A stretch of 59,069 nt of DNA. It comes from an uncultured bacterium (GTDB taxonomy: Bacteria > Bacillota_I > Bacilli_A > RF39 > UBA660). The notes under the pieces are model-generated. The model ran no database searches. It was given only the letters and a program-made list of their open reading frames with translations, and was not told the DNA's origin. Below, one piece after another: positions 24,163-32,668 of the stretch (the first letter of the stretch is position 1; each line of letters begins with the position of its first letter). Location of the stretch: the NCBI GenBank assembly GCA_947646655.1, contig CANSHI010000009.1, positions 1 to 59,069 of the forward strand, read 5' to 3'. Position numbers and translations under genes: made by a program.

Positions 24163-25911
24163 ATGATTTCAGAAGTTCAGTTAAAAAATATATTTTATGA
24201 AAATAAATTTTTAGTTAATAAAAGTGAAGAATTTTTTAATAAAAAGCTGAAGACGGTATATATAAGAGGCCAAGAAAATAACATTAGAGACATTATCAAA
24301 CTATTAGAGAGTTATGACTTATTATACTTAATAATAGACTGTCCAACAGTGTTAGGCCGTGGTAGAGCCGATAATATTAAAATTACTATTGAGTTTTTAA
24401 AGCAAGAGGATAGGTTAAATTTGCTAGAAATATGTCCTTCTATTTTGTTTAATAATAGTGCTCAAGTTAAAAAAATTTTTGAATTGTTGAAAAAATATGA
24501 ATTAATTTATTTAATAGACTTGTGTCCAACGGTTTTAGCAAGTGGAAATTCAACTAAAATAGATAGAGTCATCAATATTTTAAAGAGTAAAAATTTATTT
24601 TATTTAATCGAAAAATGTCAAACACTTTTATTGAGAGAACCAGATGAAATAGAAAAGATAATAGATTACTTTGAAGAAAACAATTTACTATATTTAATTG
24701 AAAAATCTTCTTATATTTTAGCGAAAGGAAAATTTGATGAAATCCTGCAAATTATAAAATTACTAAAATCTAAAGGAAAATTTTATTGGGTTACTGATAG
24801 TCCATATGTTTTGGCGGAGGGTAATGCTAAGAGTATGGAAGACATTTTAGATTTATTAGAAAAAATGGATGCTCTTTATCTAATTGATAAATGTCATGTT
24901 ATTTTATGCAAAGGGAAAGCTGATGAAATAGAAAAAATTATAAATCTGCTTCGATCATTAAATAAGTTATATTTATTAGATAAATATCCTTCTTTTTTAG
25001 CGTACGGGGAAGAAGAAGAAATAAAAAATATTCTTAGTACGCTTAAAAAAGAAAATTTATTTTATTTAGTTGAACGATGTCCGTATATTTTAGTTTATGG
25101 GAAATCTTTAGAAATGAAAAGAATTATTGATTTTTTTAAGGAAGAAGGACTATTATACTTGCTAGATTTATGCCCATATATTTTAGTACGTGGAACTTTA
25201 AAAAAGATTGAAAAGAATATAGAATTATTAGAAAAAAATGGACTGTTATATTTAGTAGATAAGTGTCCTACTGTTTTATATAGTTCTAACTATAAAAACA
25301 TAGAAAAAATTATAAATCTATTAAAAAAAGAAGAATTGTTTTATATAATTGAAGATTTTCCTACGATTTTAGTAAACGGAAAAGTTTCAAAAATTAGTGA
25401 CATAATAAAAGTGTTGAAGGAAAGAAAAATGTTGTATTTGTTAAATAAATGTCCTTCTATTTTGTGTCATACAGAACCAAATGAAATAGAAAGTATAATT
25501 AGTTTTTTTGAAGAAAAAGGATTATTATGCTTAATTTATAAGTGTCCATCTATTATGTATTGTGGCAAAATAGAAAGAATTAAATTGATTTTTGAAGCAT
25601 TAAATAAAAAAGGAATGCTTAATATTATCAATAAATATCCGAGTATTTTTTCTTATAACAAAGTTGAGGAAATGGAAAAGGTCATCAATCTCTTGCAAGT
25701 GAAAAATAAATTGCATTATTTAGAGATATTGCCATCACTTTTATGCGAGAATGCGGATGATATAAATAAAGTGATAATTCTTGTGGAATCAGTCAACGGA
25801 AATATTGAAAACTTAGGACTGAAATTTTTAGGAGATTATGAAAGAATAAAAAATATAATTAGTTTTAATAGACAAGATGAGATTTTCAAGAGAACTGCTT
25901 TTTATATTTAA
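24163..25911 (+). CDS. Protein built of about 16 tandem 31-residue helical repeats
   Basis: After about 45 residues the whole protein is a run of near-regular units of about 31 residues. The consensus is roughly YLIDKCPTILxxGKxxEI, then EKIINLLKxxxLL: a two-helix repeat with a Cys-Pro in the turn of most copies. The pattern recalls mTERF-type nucleic-acid-binding repeats (PxxL after a helix) but I cannot prove relation. Charged residues lie on one face between hydrophobic ones, suiting a curved binding scaffold. GGGGGGTGAAAAC is upstream of ATG. The next gene starts 3 bases later and is sigma-like, so both may act on transcription. Confidence 0.75.
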   Translation: MISEVQLKNIFYENKFLVNKSEEFFNKKLKTVYIRGQENNIRDIIKLLESYDLLYLIIDCPTVLGRGRADNIKITIEFLKQEDRLNLLEICPSILFNNSAQVKKIFELLKKYELIYLIDLCPTVLASGNSTKIDRVINILKSKNLFYLIEKCQTLLLREPDEIEKIIDYFEENNLLYLIEKSSYILAKGKFDEILQIIKLLKSKGKFYWVTDSPYVLAEGNAKSMEDILDLLEKMDALYLIDKCHVILCKGKADEIEKIINLLRSLNKLYLLDKYPSFLAYGEEEEIKNILSTLKKENLFYLVERCPYILVYGKSLEMKRIIDFFKEEGLLYLLDLCPYILVRGTLKKIEKNIELLEKNGLLYLVDKCPTVLYSSNYKNIEKIINLLKKEELFYIIEDFPTILVNGKVSKISDIIKVLKERKMLYLLNKCPSILCHTEPNEIESIISFFEEKGLLCLIYKCPSIMYCGKIERIKLIFEALNKKGMLNIINKYPSIFSYNKVEEMEKVINLLQVKNKLHYLEILPSLLCENADDINKVIILVESVNGNIENLGLKFLGDYERIKNIISFNRQDEIFKRTAFYI

Positions 25912-25913
25912 AA

Positions 25914-26612
25914 TTGTGTGGTTATAATAATAGTCTAATTACTAGGGATGAAATTTTATGTTTAGCAAATAAAATGGGTTTAAGTATCGACGAGTTTATG
26001 AATATTGTATGGAAAAATAAAAATGTTAGTGTTCTTTTGAAAACATTAAATGATTTTGGTTACTTGTTTATCGGTTTTTGTTCTATCGATCAGGATAGTT
26101 TAGATAAACATGCAAAATTAATAATGCAAATTGTTTTCAAAGTGGCAAAATACTACCATAAGATAATGAAAAGAAATTTGGACGACTTATTGGATGACTG
26201 TTTAGATTGTATTATAAGTAAATGTGGAGCGATATTTATTAACTCAGGTAATGACTTAGATTATTTGAAATCTAGTTTATATAATTATTTGCAAAAATAT
26301 ATGGTTACTTTACGAAGCCAACAAATTGAATATTCTAATGATAATTTGCATAATTTAATATGTATAGATGATGAAGAGAATGAGCAAGACCAAATTTTTT
26401 TAGATGAGTATTTTTATTTGAGTAATGAGGAGAAATATTTTTTAAGTAGGATGTCATTTTACATAGAAACAAGAGGTAGTTATTTTAACGAGCTAGCTAA
26501 AGAATTCGATTTAAGTTTAAATGAAATTAAAAATAGAATTTTAGAGATTAAAGAAAAAATATTAGATTATCAAACTCATTTAGAACCGTTTAAAGTTATG
26601 GATCTAAATTGA
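25914..26612 (+). CDS. Sigma-factor-like protein
   Basis: A 232-residue protein. The central part (DDLLDDCLDCIISKCGAIFINSGNDLDYLKSSLYNYLQKYM) looks like sigma region 2 helices, and the end (LSNEEKYFLSRMSFYIETRGSYFNELAKEFDLSLNEIKNRILEIKEKIL) like the region 4 helix-turn-helix. Similarity is by shape, not by certain motif. Start TTG 25914 has no ribosome site; translation may be coupled to the repeat protein, or begin at a later codon such as ATG 25972. The pair could be an alternative sigma with its partner. Confidence 0.5.
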   Translation: MCGYNNSLITRDEILCLANKMGLSIDEFMNIVWKNKNVSVLLKTLNDFGYLFIGFCSIDQDSLDKHAKLIMQIVFKVAKYYHKIMKRNLDDLLDDCLDCIISKCGAIFINSGNDLDYLKSSLYNYLQKYMVTLRSQQIEYSNDNLHNLICIDDEENEQDQIFLDEYFYLSNEEKYFLSRMSFYIETRGSYFNELAKEFDLSLNEIKNRILEIKEKILDYQTHLEPFKVMDLN

Positions 26613-26613
26613 T

Positions 26614-26650
26614 CAAGTGACTTTGATTATAAATAATAGTCATTTTTTTT
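26614..26650 (+). terminator. Terminator
   Basis: AGTGACT and ATAGTCATT pair across an AT-rich loop, then a run of eight T. Confidence 0.55.
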
Positions 26651-26719
26651 AATTTGTAACTCAACTGTAACTTTACAAAAATATAATGATAGTGTAAATT
26701 TTAAGAAAGGACTGATTTT

Positions 26720-27388
26720 ATGGAAATTTTAAAAGTCGAAAAATTGAGTAAAATATACGGAAAGGGGACTACTAAAGTGGTTGCTTTAGATAATGTTTCT
26801 TTCAGTGTAGAAAAGGGAGAATTTGTCGCGATTGTAGGTGCAAGTGGTTCAGGTAAATCTACACTTCTACATTTAATTGGAGGAGTTGACAGACCAACTA
26901 GTGGGAAAGTTTTTATCGATGGGACAGATATATATGAGCTTAATGATGAAAAGCTTGCCATTTTTAGAAGAAGACAAGTGGGACTTATTTATCAATTTTA
27001 TAATTTAATTCCTATTTTAAATGTAGAAGAAAATATTACTTTACCTATGAAATTGGATAATAGAAAAATTGATAAACAATCTTTGGACGAACTTATTAAA
27101 ACGTTGGGATTAACTTCTAGGAGGACTCATTTACCGAATGAGTTATCAGGTGGTCAACAACAAAGAACATCGATAGGTAGGGCACTTCTTACAAATCCTG
27201 CTATTGTTTTAGCCGATGAACCGACTGGAAACTTGGATTCTAAGGCCAGTGATGAAATAGTGGAGCTTTTAAAAAGATCGAATAAAGATTTAAAGCAGAC
27301 TATAATTATGATTACTCACAATATGGAAATTGCCAAAATTGCCGATAGAGTAATAAGGTTAGAAGATGGCCACATCGTGGAGGGTTGA
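26720..27388 (+). CDS. ABC transporter ATP-binding protein, BceA/LolD type
   Basis: A 222-residue ATPase of the MacB/LolD/BceA class: Walker A GASGSGKSTLL near residue 41, LSGGQQQRTSIGRAL near 141 and VLADEPTGNLDSKASDEI. It pairs with the large FtsX-type permease 3 bases downstream. In Firmicutes such pairs, with a two-component system, detect and resist cell-wall-active peptide antibiotics. AAGAAAGGA precedes ATG 26720. Confidence 0.93.
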   Translation: MEILKVEKLSKIYGKGTTKVVALDNVSFSVEKGEFVAIVGASGSGKSTLLHLIGGVDRPTSGKVFIDGTDIYELNDEKLAIFRRRQVGLIYQFYNLIPILNVEENITLPMKLDNRKIDKQSLDELIKTLGLTSRRTHLPNELSGGQQQRTSIGRALLTNPAIVLADEPTGNLDSKASDEIVELLKRSNKDLKQTIIMITHNMEIAKIADRVIRLEDGHIVEG

Positions 27389-27391
27389 CCT

Positions 27392-29893
27392 ATGAATATT
27401 ATAAAAAAATTAACTTGGGAAGGTATCAAAAAAAATAAAAAGAGAACTGTCGGTACTATAATGGGAGTAATCATGTCTGTTGCCCTTATATGTGCTGTAG
27501 GAGGAATGTTTAGCAGTTTTCAAGCTACTCTCGTTGAGAATGTGATAAGTGATACAGGTTATTATCATATTGAACTTAAAAATATTAATGAAAAAAAGTT
27601 AGAAGAAGTTAAACTAAATAAAGATATCGAAAAGATAATGACAATGAAGGAAATCGGATATTCGGCATTTGAAAATTCATTAGAGGAAGACGAATTTCCT
27701 TATATAAAAGTTTATTCGATGAGCAATGATGACTTTAATGATTTAAAATATAAGCTTGTGAAAGGTAGTTTTCCTCAAAATAATAATGAGATAGTATTGA
27801 GTGAAAAAGTTTTAAAAAGATCGAATTACAAAATTGGAGACGAAATCGTTTTAAATGTTGGAAAACTAAGAACTACTGATAGTAAAGAATTGAATGAGAG
27901 AAATTGGAGTATTGAAGATGAGCAGTTTATAGAAAACCCTATTTATAAAAAATTTAAAATAGTAGGAGTGGTTTCTAAATTTAGTAAGAGTCATTTACTG
28001 TATGGCATGACTACTGAGGAAGAAGGTAGTTCTACTTCGGCTTATTTAGAACTTAAAAATCCCAATAATTATAAAGAGGCCATTACAAATCTTTTAGAGG
28101 TAAGATCTTATAAGGATATATCAAAATCCGATATTGACTTTAACTTAAATAGTGAATTACTTAGGTGGGAAACATTGAGCTTTAGTCCTTCTACTGTTAC
28201 AATGATAACAACTGTATTATCAGTAGTAATAGGAATAATTATTGTCGCTAGTGTCTTTTGTATTCGAAATTCTTTTGCAATTTCTGTTGTGGAAAAGATG
28301 AAAATGTATGGAATGCTTGCAAGTGTTGGGGCGACAAAAAAACAGATTAAAAAGGGCGTTTTATATGAAGGTACTATTTTAGGACTGATCGGAATACCGA
28401 TAGGAATTTTATGTGGAATGCTAGCCGTTTACTGTTTGATAAAAATTATTAACTTATTATTAGGAGAAGCTATGTTTACAGGAATGGATGGCATGGTATT
28501 CTCTTTACATCCCGTTTCTATTTTACTCGCAGTTGTGTTAGGTTTTATGACTATTTATTTATCGAGTATAACATCAGCGATTAAAGCAAGTCGAGTAAGC
28601 CCAATAGAAAATTTAAAAAGCTCTCAGCAAATAAAAATGAAAGCTAAAAAATTAAAGACTCCGAAGTGGATTTCTGCAATTTTTAAAACGGGCGGAGAGC
28701 TTGCGTATAAGAATTTGAAAAGAAGCAAGAAAAAATATAGAACTACTGTTATTTCGTTAACTGTCAGCATATTCATTTTTATTAGTATGAATGCTTTTAT
28801 AAGTGAAGCATTTAAGCAGAGTAATTTATATTATGTAGATTATGACTATAATATAATGATCAGAGATAATTTTAAAGAAGCAAATATTAAAGATATAAGG
28901 GCATTAGATCATGTTGATGAAATGTATGTGCTTTATAATTATAAAAATTATACTATGAATATATTTGACATGTCCAAGGTTAATAATTATGATGACGAAC
29001 CTCGTGAATTTGTTGAAGATGTAAATAAGAGGAAGTATGCATCAATAAGCATTATTGGATTAGATGATGAAACATTTAAAAATTATACTAGTAAGATTGG
29101 TGTTTCTTATGAGGAATGTAAAGATAAAGCTATTTTATATGATACGTTTTATTATGAAAGTTTAAATGGTGGCAATTCAAAATATAAAAGGCGTTATAAA
29201 TATAAAAAGGACGATATAATAAGTGGAGAATACAGTACAGATAAATTTAATTTTACTGTAGGAAGTGTTACAGATATTGCACCTTTTGGATATGAGAACT
29301 CTTATTATGAAGACGGAATACTTATCATTAATCAAAAATATAATACTCAAGTTGAACTAGAAATGAGCAGTATTTTGATTCAGTCTAGCGAAGCGGATAA
29401 AGCTGTTTCTGAGATTAGTCAGTTAAATAGTGATTTAAAACTTATCAATTATGATGCTGAAGCAAAAGCTCAAAGAGGATATGTTATTGTTGTAAGTATT
29501 TTCCTTTATGGATTTATTACAGTTATATCTCTTATAGGAGTGACAAACATTTTTAATACTATTACTTCTAATATGGAACTTAGAAGTAGAGAATTTGCAA
29601 TTTTAAAAAGTATCGGTATGACAAAAAAAGAGTTTAATAGAATGATTAATTTAGAAACGTTATTTTACTCTTCTAAAGCTTTAGTTTATGGAATCATCTT
29701 AGGGTTAATAGGAACTGTACTTATTCACAAGGGATTTGGCGTTAAAAATGAAATGATTTTAGAAGTGCCATATACAGCAATAATGATTTCAATATTATTT
29801 GTATTTATTATTGTAAGTATAATAATGAAATATTCTATAAAAAAAATTAATAGTCAAAATACAATAGAAACTATTAGAAATGAAAATATTTAA
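27392..29893 (+). CDS. FtsX-domain ABC permease, BceB/MacB-like
   Basis: An 833-residue permease with an N-terminal segment (about 20-40), a first extracellular region, a three-segment FtsX core near 285-410 (MYGMLASVGATKKQIKKGVLYEG), a second anchor near 455, a second extracellular region, and another FtsX core near 700-820 (EFAILKSIGMTKKEFNRMINLE). Two complete FtsX halves in one chain fit exporters of peptides or lipoproteins, or peptide-antibiotic resistance modules. The substrate is not evident. Partner ATPase is directly upstream; the two-component genes lie about 890 bases downstream. Confidence 0.9.
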   Translation: MNIIKKLTWEGIKKNKKRTVGTIMGVIMSVALICAVGGMFSSFQATLVENVISDTGYYHIELKNINEKKLEEVKLNKDIEKIMTMKEIGYSAFENSLEEDEFPYIKVYSMSNDDFNDLKYKLVKGSFPQNNNEIVLSEKVLKRSNYKIGDEIVLNVGKLRTTDSKELNERNWSIEDEQFIENPIYKKFKIVGVVSKFSKSHLLYGMTTEEEGSSTSAYLELKNPNNYKEAITNLLEVRSYKDISKSDIDFNLNSELLRWETLSFSPSTVTMITTVLSVVIGIIIVASVFCIRNSFAISVVEKMKMYGMLASVGATKKQIKKGVLYEGTILGLIGIPIGILCGMLAVYCLIKIINLLLGEAMFTGMDGMVFSLHPVSILLAVVLGFMTIYLSSITSAIKASRVSPIENLKSSQQIKMKAKKLKTPKWISAIFKTGGELAYKNLKRSKKKYRTTVISLTVSIFIFISMNAFISEAFKQSNLYYVDYDYNIMIRDNFKEANIKDIRALDHVDEMYVLYNYKNYTMNIFDMSKVNNYDDEPREFVEDVNKRKYASISIIGLDDETFKNYTSKIGVSYEECKDKAILYDTFYYESLNGGNSKYKRRYKYKKDDIISGEYSTDKFNFTVGSVTDIAPFGYENSYYEDGILIINQKYNTQVELEMSSILIQSSEADKAVSEISQLNSDLKLINYDAEAKAQRGYVIVVSIFLYGFITVISLIGVTNIFNTITSNMELRSREFAILKSIGMTKKEFNRMINLETLFYSSKALVYGIILGLIGTVLIHKGFGVKNEMILEVPYTAIMISILFVFIIVSIIMKYSIKKINSQNTIETIRNENI

Positions 29894-29934
29894 AAAAGCT
29901 TGAGATTTTGTCTCAAGTATAGTATCATTAATTT

Positions 29935-30015
29935 AGAGAGCACGTGTCATTTAAACGTGTTCCGTTGGTTGGAACCACGAATAAATTCTTAAGTGATTTT
30001 ATTCGTGTCTTTTTA
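29935..30015 (+). ncRNA. Locus C1 antisense RNA (putative antitoxin RNA)
   Basis: Promoter TTGAGA (29900-29905), 17 bases, TATCAT (29923-29928), with inverted repeat CTTGAGA...TCTCAAG on the -35 box. The RNA would form hairpin CACGTG...CGTG and end at a strong terminator, arms CACGAATAAA (29976-29985) and TTTATTCGTG (29998-30007), then TCTTTTT. It overlaps the 3' end of the peptide mRNA. CACGAATAAATT is near-repeated at 30184-30195, within the peptide mRNA leader, giving a second pairing site. Confidence 0.7.
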
Positions 30016-30027
30016 TCTCATATTAAA

Positions 30028-30096
30028 TTATATCTTAAAAATTAGTAAGATGATAACTAGTATAAGTAATATACTAACTACAAACAATTTGTTCAT
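30028..30096 (-). CDS. Locus C1 small hydrophobic peptide (22 aa), putative type I toxin
   Basis: The peptide begins MNKLFVVSILLI and ends ILLIFKI: one hydrophobic helix with a basic residue near each end. AGAGGTG precedes ATG 30096. The minus-strand promoter is TTGACA (30246-30241), 17 bases, TAGTAT (30223-30218), giving a leader of about 115 bases. The leader is long and structured, as in type I toxins whose translation is delayed. Its translated sequence is unchanged in C2, which suggests selection or very recent copying. Confidence 0.65.
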   Translation of the reverse strand: MNKLFVVSILLILVIILLIFKI

Positions 30097-30363
30097 AAAT
30101 TAACACCTCTTTCTATCTAACCCCCTTAAGAAATGGATTTAGCCCCTGAGATAACTCCCCTGAACTTGAGATAAAAAGAGAAACAAGAATAAATTGAGCT
30201 TGCACCCTCGATGTAATATACTAACATCAATGAGTGGTAATGTCAAATTTTTGGCTTAAATAGGGCATTTGGGAACAAAAAAGGGATTTTGGCAAAATGG
30301 TTTGTATTGTAAAATGAACTAAAAAAGCTTGAGATTTGGACTCAAGTGTAGTATTATTAATTT

Positions 30364-30440
30364 AGAGAGCACGTGCTATTTAAACGTGTTCCGTTTGGGA
30401 ACCACGAATAAATTCTTAAGTGATTTATTCGTGTCTTTTT
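30364..30440 (+). ncRNA. Locus C2 antisense RNA (putative antitoxin RNA)
   Basis: Promoter TTGAGA (30329-30334), 17 bases, TATTAT (30352-30357). It has the same two hairpins as C1. The loop before the second hairpin differs (TTCCGTTTGGGAACC against TTCCGTTGGTTGGAACC), which could alter specificity between the copies. Confidence 0.7.
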
Positions 30441-30453
30441 ATCTCATATTAAA

Positions 30454-30522
30454 TTATATCTTAAAAATTAGTAAGATGATAACTAGTATAAGTAATATAC
30501 TAACTACAAACAATTTGTTCAT
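30454..30522 (-). CDS. Locus C2 small hydrophobic peptide (22 aa), putative type I toxin
   Basis: The amino-acid sequence is the same as in C1. AGAGGTG precedes ATG 30522. Promoter on the minus strand: TTGACA (30674-30669), 17 bases, TAGTAT (30651-30646). The promoter lies about 100 bases upstream of, and faces away from, the response-regulator gene, so reads on the two strands diverge here. Confidence 0.65.
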   Translation of the reverse strand: MNKLFVVSILLILVIILLIFKI

Positions 30523-30779
30523 AAATTAACACCTCTTTCTATCTAACCCCCTTAAGAAATGGATTTAGCCCCCTGAGGTAACTCCCCCTGAACTTGAGAT
30601 AAAAAGAGAAACAAGAATAAATTGAGTTTGCACTCTCGATGTAATATACTAGCATTAATAAGTATCAATGTCAAATTTTTGGCTTAAATAGGGCATTTGT
30701 GGACTAAAATTCAATAGTGTCAAAACAAAATTTTGAGAATTTTTTTTATAAGTGTTATAATTTTTTTGAGGAGATACAT

Positions 30780-31433
30780 ATGGTTATTTTATTAATCGAA
30801 GATAATGAAAGTATAATAAAAGGTTTGGAATATTCTTTTTCTAAAACAGATTACGAAATGGTTGTAAATAGGTGTTTAAAAGATACAACAGAGTATTTAG
30901 AAAAGAATAAACCTGATGTTATTTTATTAGATGTTTCCCTTCCAGATGGAAATGGATTCGATCTTTATCAAAAAAATATTTTGCATAAAAAGATTCCAAC
31001 TATTTTTTTGACAGCACTAGATGATGAGGAAAACATTGTTAAAGGTCTAAATATGGGGGCAGAAGATTATATCACTAAGCCTTTTTCTACTAAGGAACTC
31101 TTAGCGCGAATAAATAAAGTTATTTTAAGAAGTAAACAAAGAAGTATCATAAAAGTAAAAGATATTGCTTTTGATTTAGATAAGATGTCAGTATATAAAG
31201 ATTCAAAACAGATAGAATTGTCTAGCTTAGAATTAAAAATACTGCAATTATTGTTTGTCAATTTAAACCATGTAGTTATGAGAGAAACGATTTTAGAACG
31301 AATTTGGGATTGGACGGGAAATGATGTAGATGATCATACAGTAACCGTTTATTTAAAAAGAATTAGAGAAAAAATAAAGAGTGATATAATTATTACTATA
31401 AAAGGTTTGGGGTATAGAATTGATGGGGAATAA
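30780..31433 (+). CDS. Response regulator, OmpR family
   Basis: A 217-residue two-domain regulator: receiver with acidic pocket E7-D8, phosphoacceptor D51 in ILLDVSLPDG, TALDD and the ITKPFS lysine, then a winged-helix DNA-binding domain ending DDHTVTVYLKRIREKI and IITIKGLGYRID. GAGGAG is upstream of ATG 30780; the frame extends further upstream without support. It overlaps the histidine kinase start by 11 bases. It probably controls the FtsX-type exporter upstream. Confidence 0.94.
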   Translation: MVILLIEDNESIIKGLEYSFSKTDYEMVVNRCLKDTTEYLEKNKPDVILLDVSLPDGNGFDLYQKNILHKKIPTIFLTALDDEENIVKGLNMGAEDYITKPFSTKELLARINKVILRSKQRSIIKVKDIAFDLDKMSVYKDSKQIELSSLELKILQLLFVNLNHVVMRETILERIWDWTGNDVDDHTVTVYLKRIREKIKSDIIITIKGLGYRIDGE

Positions 31434-32637
31434 AGTTTTATTAAAAAAATATGGCATTATTTTTGGTTTGTTGGTAGTTGTTTTTAGTCTTTTATTAGTT
31501 TTTACCAATTTAAAAGAGTATAATTTTAATAAGAAAACTATCAACTATAAAATAGTTTCTATTGTAGAAAAATTAAAACAAAAATATCCGAATATAAGTG
31601 ATGAAGAAATACTGGAAGTTTTAAATAGTAATAACTTTAATAGAGATTATTTACGAAAATATGGCTATAGTTTAGATGAAGATACTTATGTAAAAATGAT
31701 GAAGGAAAACCATGAAAAATTTTTGCTAAGAGAAATATTAATCTTTACTGGATTTGTTTTATCCTTGCTGTTAGTGGTGTTAATATTTTATTTTAAAAGA
31801 AATAGAGAAATTAAAAATATCATTCAAATAATTGAAAAAATTAATAGGAAAAATTATGAGTTGAAATTCGATGATTACGATGAAGATGAGCTTTCAATTC
31901 TTAAAAGCGAAATATATAAGACGACTATAATGCTCAAAGAAGTCGCGGAAAACTCCCTGAACGATAAAATTAATTTGAAAAAAAGTCTTTCAGACATATC
32001 ACATCAATTAAAAACTCCACTTACTTCTATTATCATCATGCTTGATAATATATTGGATGATGATGAAATGGATTCGATGGTTCGAATATCTTTTATAAAA
32101 GATATAAAAAAAGAAGTTGTGAAGATAAATTTTTTAGTTCAGTCAATTTTAAAGATGGCAAAGTTTGATTCAAATACAATAAGTTATGTTGAAGAATCTG
32201 TGAAACTTATAGATATTGCAAATGAAGCTGTTAAAAATACCTCTGTATTATGCGACTTAAAAAATATAGAAGTGAAAATATATAATGAGGGAGATCCAGT
32301 AATTAAGTGTGATAAAGCTTGGCAAACAGAGGCTCTAACTAACTTGATTAAAAATGCAGTTGAACATTCTTGTGAAGGTGGATTAATTAATATAAATATT
32401 AAAAAAAATAATGTTTATTCCGAAATAATAATTGAAGATTTTGGATCAGGTATCGATTTGCAAGATTTAGAACATATATTTGAAAGATTTTATAAAACTC
32501 GTACATCTAATAAAGACAGTATAGGTATAGGATTAGAACTTTCAAAAAAAATAATCGAAGCTGCACAAGGAAGAATAAGTGTCGAATCTAAGTTAGGTAA
32601 AGGAACGAAGTTTACTATTAAATATTTTGTTCACTAA
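31423..32637 (+). CDS. Sensor histidine kinase
   Basis: Two membrane segments (about residues 10-28 and 100-122) flank an extracellular part of roughly 70 residues. A HAMP-like linker follows, then the H-box SDISHQLKTPLTS with the phosphorylated His near 194, N-box TNLIKNAVEHS, and G-boxes EDFGSGI and GIGLELSKKII. The extracellular loop is longer than in the intramembrane-sensing BceS kinases, so it may sense its signal directly. It is the partner of the preceding response regulator. Confidence 0.94.
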   Translation: MGNKVLLKKYGIIFGLLVVVFSLLLVFTNLKEYNFNKKTINYKIVSIVEKLKQKYPNISDEEILEVLNSNNFNRDYLRKYGYSLDEDTYVKMMKENHEKFLLREILIFTGFVLSLLLVVLIFYFKRNREIKNIIQIIEKINRKNYELKFDDYDEDELSILKSEIYKTTIMLKEVAENSLNDKINLKKSLSDISHQLKTPLTSIIIMLDNILDDDEMDSMVRISFIKDIKKEVVKINFLVQSILKMAKFDSNTISYVEESVKLIDIANEAVKNTSVLCDLKNIEVKIYNEGDPVIKCDKAWQTEALTNLIKNAVEHSCEGGLININIKKNNVYSEIIIEDFGSGIDLQDLEHIFERFYKTRTSNKDSIGIGLELSKKIIEAAQGRISVESKLGKGTKFTIKYFVH

Positions 32638-32668
32638 AAAAAGTTATTCATTTGAGTAACTTTTAATT
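32636..32668. terminator. Bidirectional terminator
   Basis: AAAGTTA...TAACTTT forms a stem with A runs before and T runs after, between the convergent histidine kinase gene and the CmpB-like membrane protein gene. Confidence 0.75.

Larger units (their letters stand above)
29894..30271. repeat. Tandem duplication of the small-RNA locus, unit 1 (C1)
   Basis: This unit is nearly the same as 30321-30700: both hold the antisense RNA, the peptide gene with identical amino acids, both promoters, and the conserved stretch GTCAAATTTTTGGCTTAAAT. Differences are point changes, mostly in loops and spacers, plus single-base changes in C runs. Recent tandem duplication is the simplest reading. Confidence 0.9.
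30321..30700. repeat. Tandem duplication of the small-RNA locus, unit 2 (C2)
   Basis: This is the second unit of the pair described at 29894-30271. It differs by scattered substitutions, for example CTCAAGTGTAG against CTCAAGTATAG in the antisense promoter, and CCCCCTGA against CCCCTGA in the leader. Confidence 0.9.

Noticed and set aside
30329..30529. A 66-codon plus-strand frame across locus C2
   Set aside because: It is antisense to the small peptide gene, has no ribosome site, and runs through the antisense RNA terminator. It is a by-product of the two-RNA locus.
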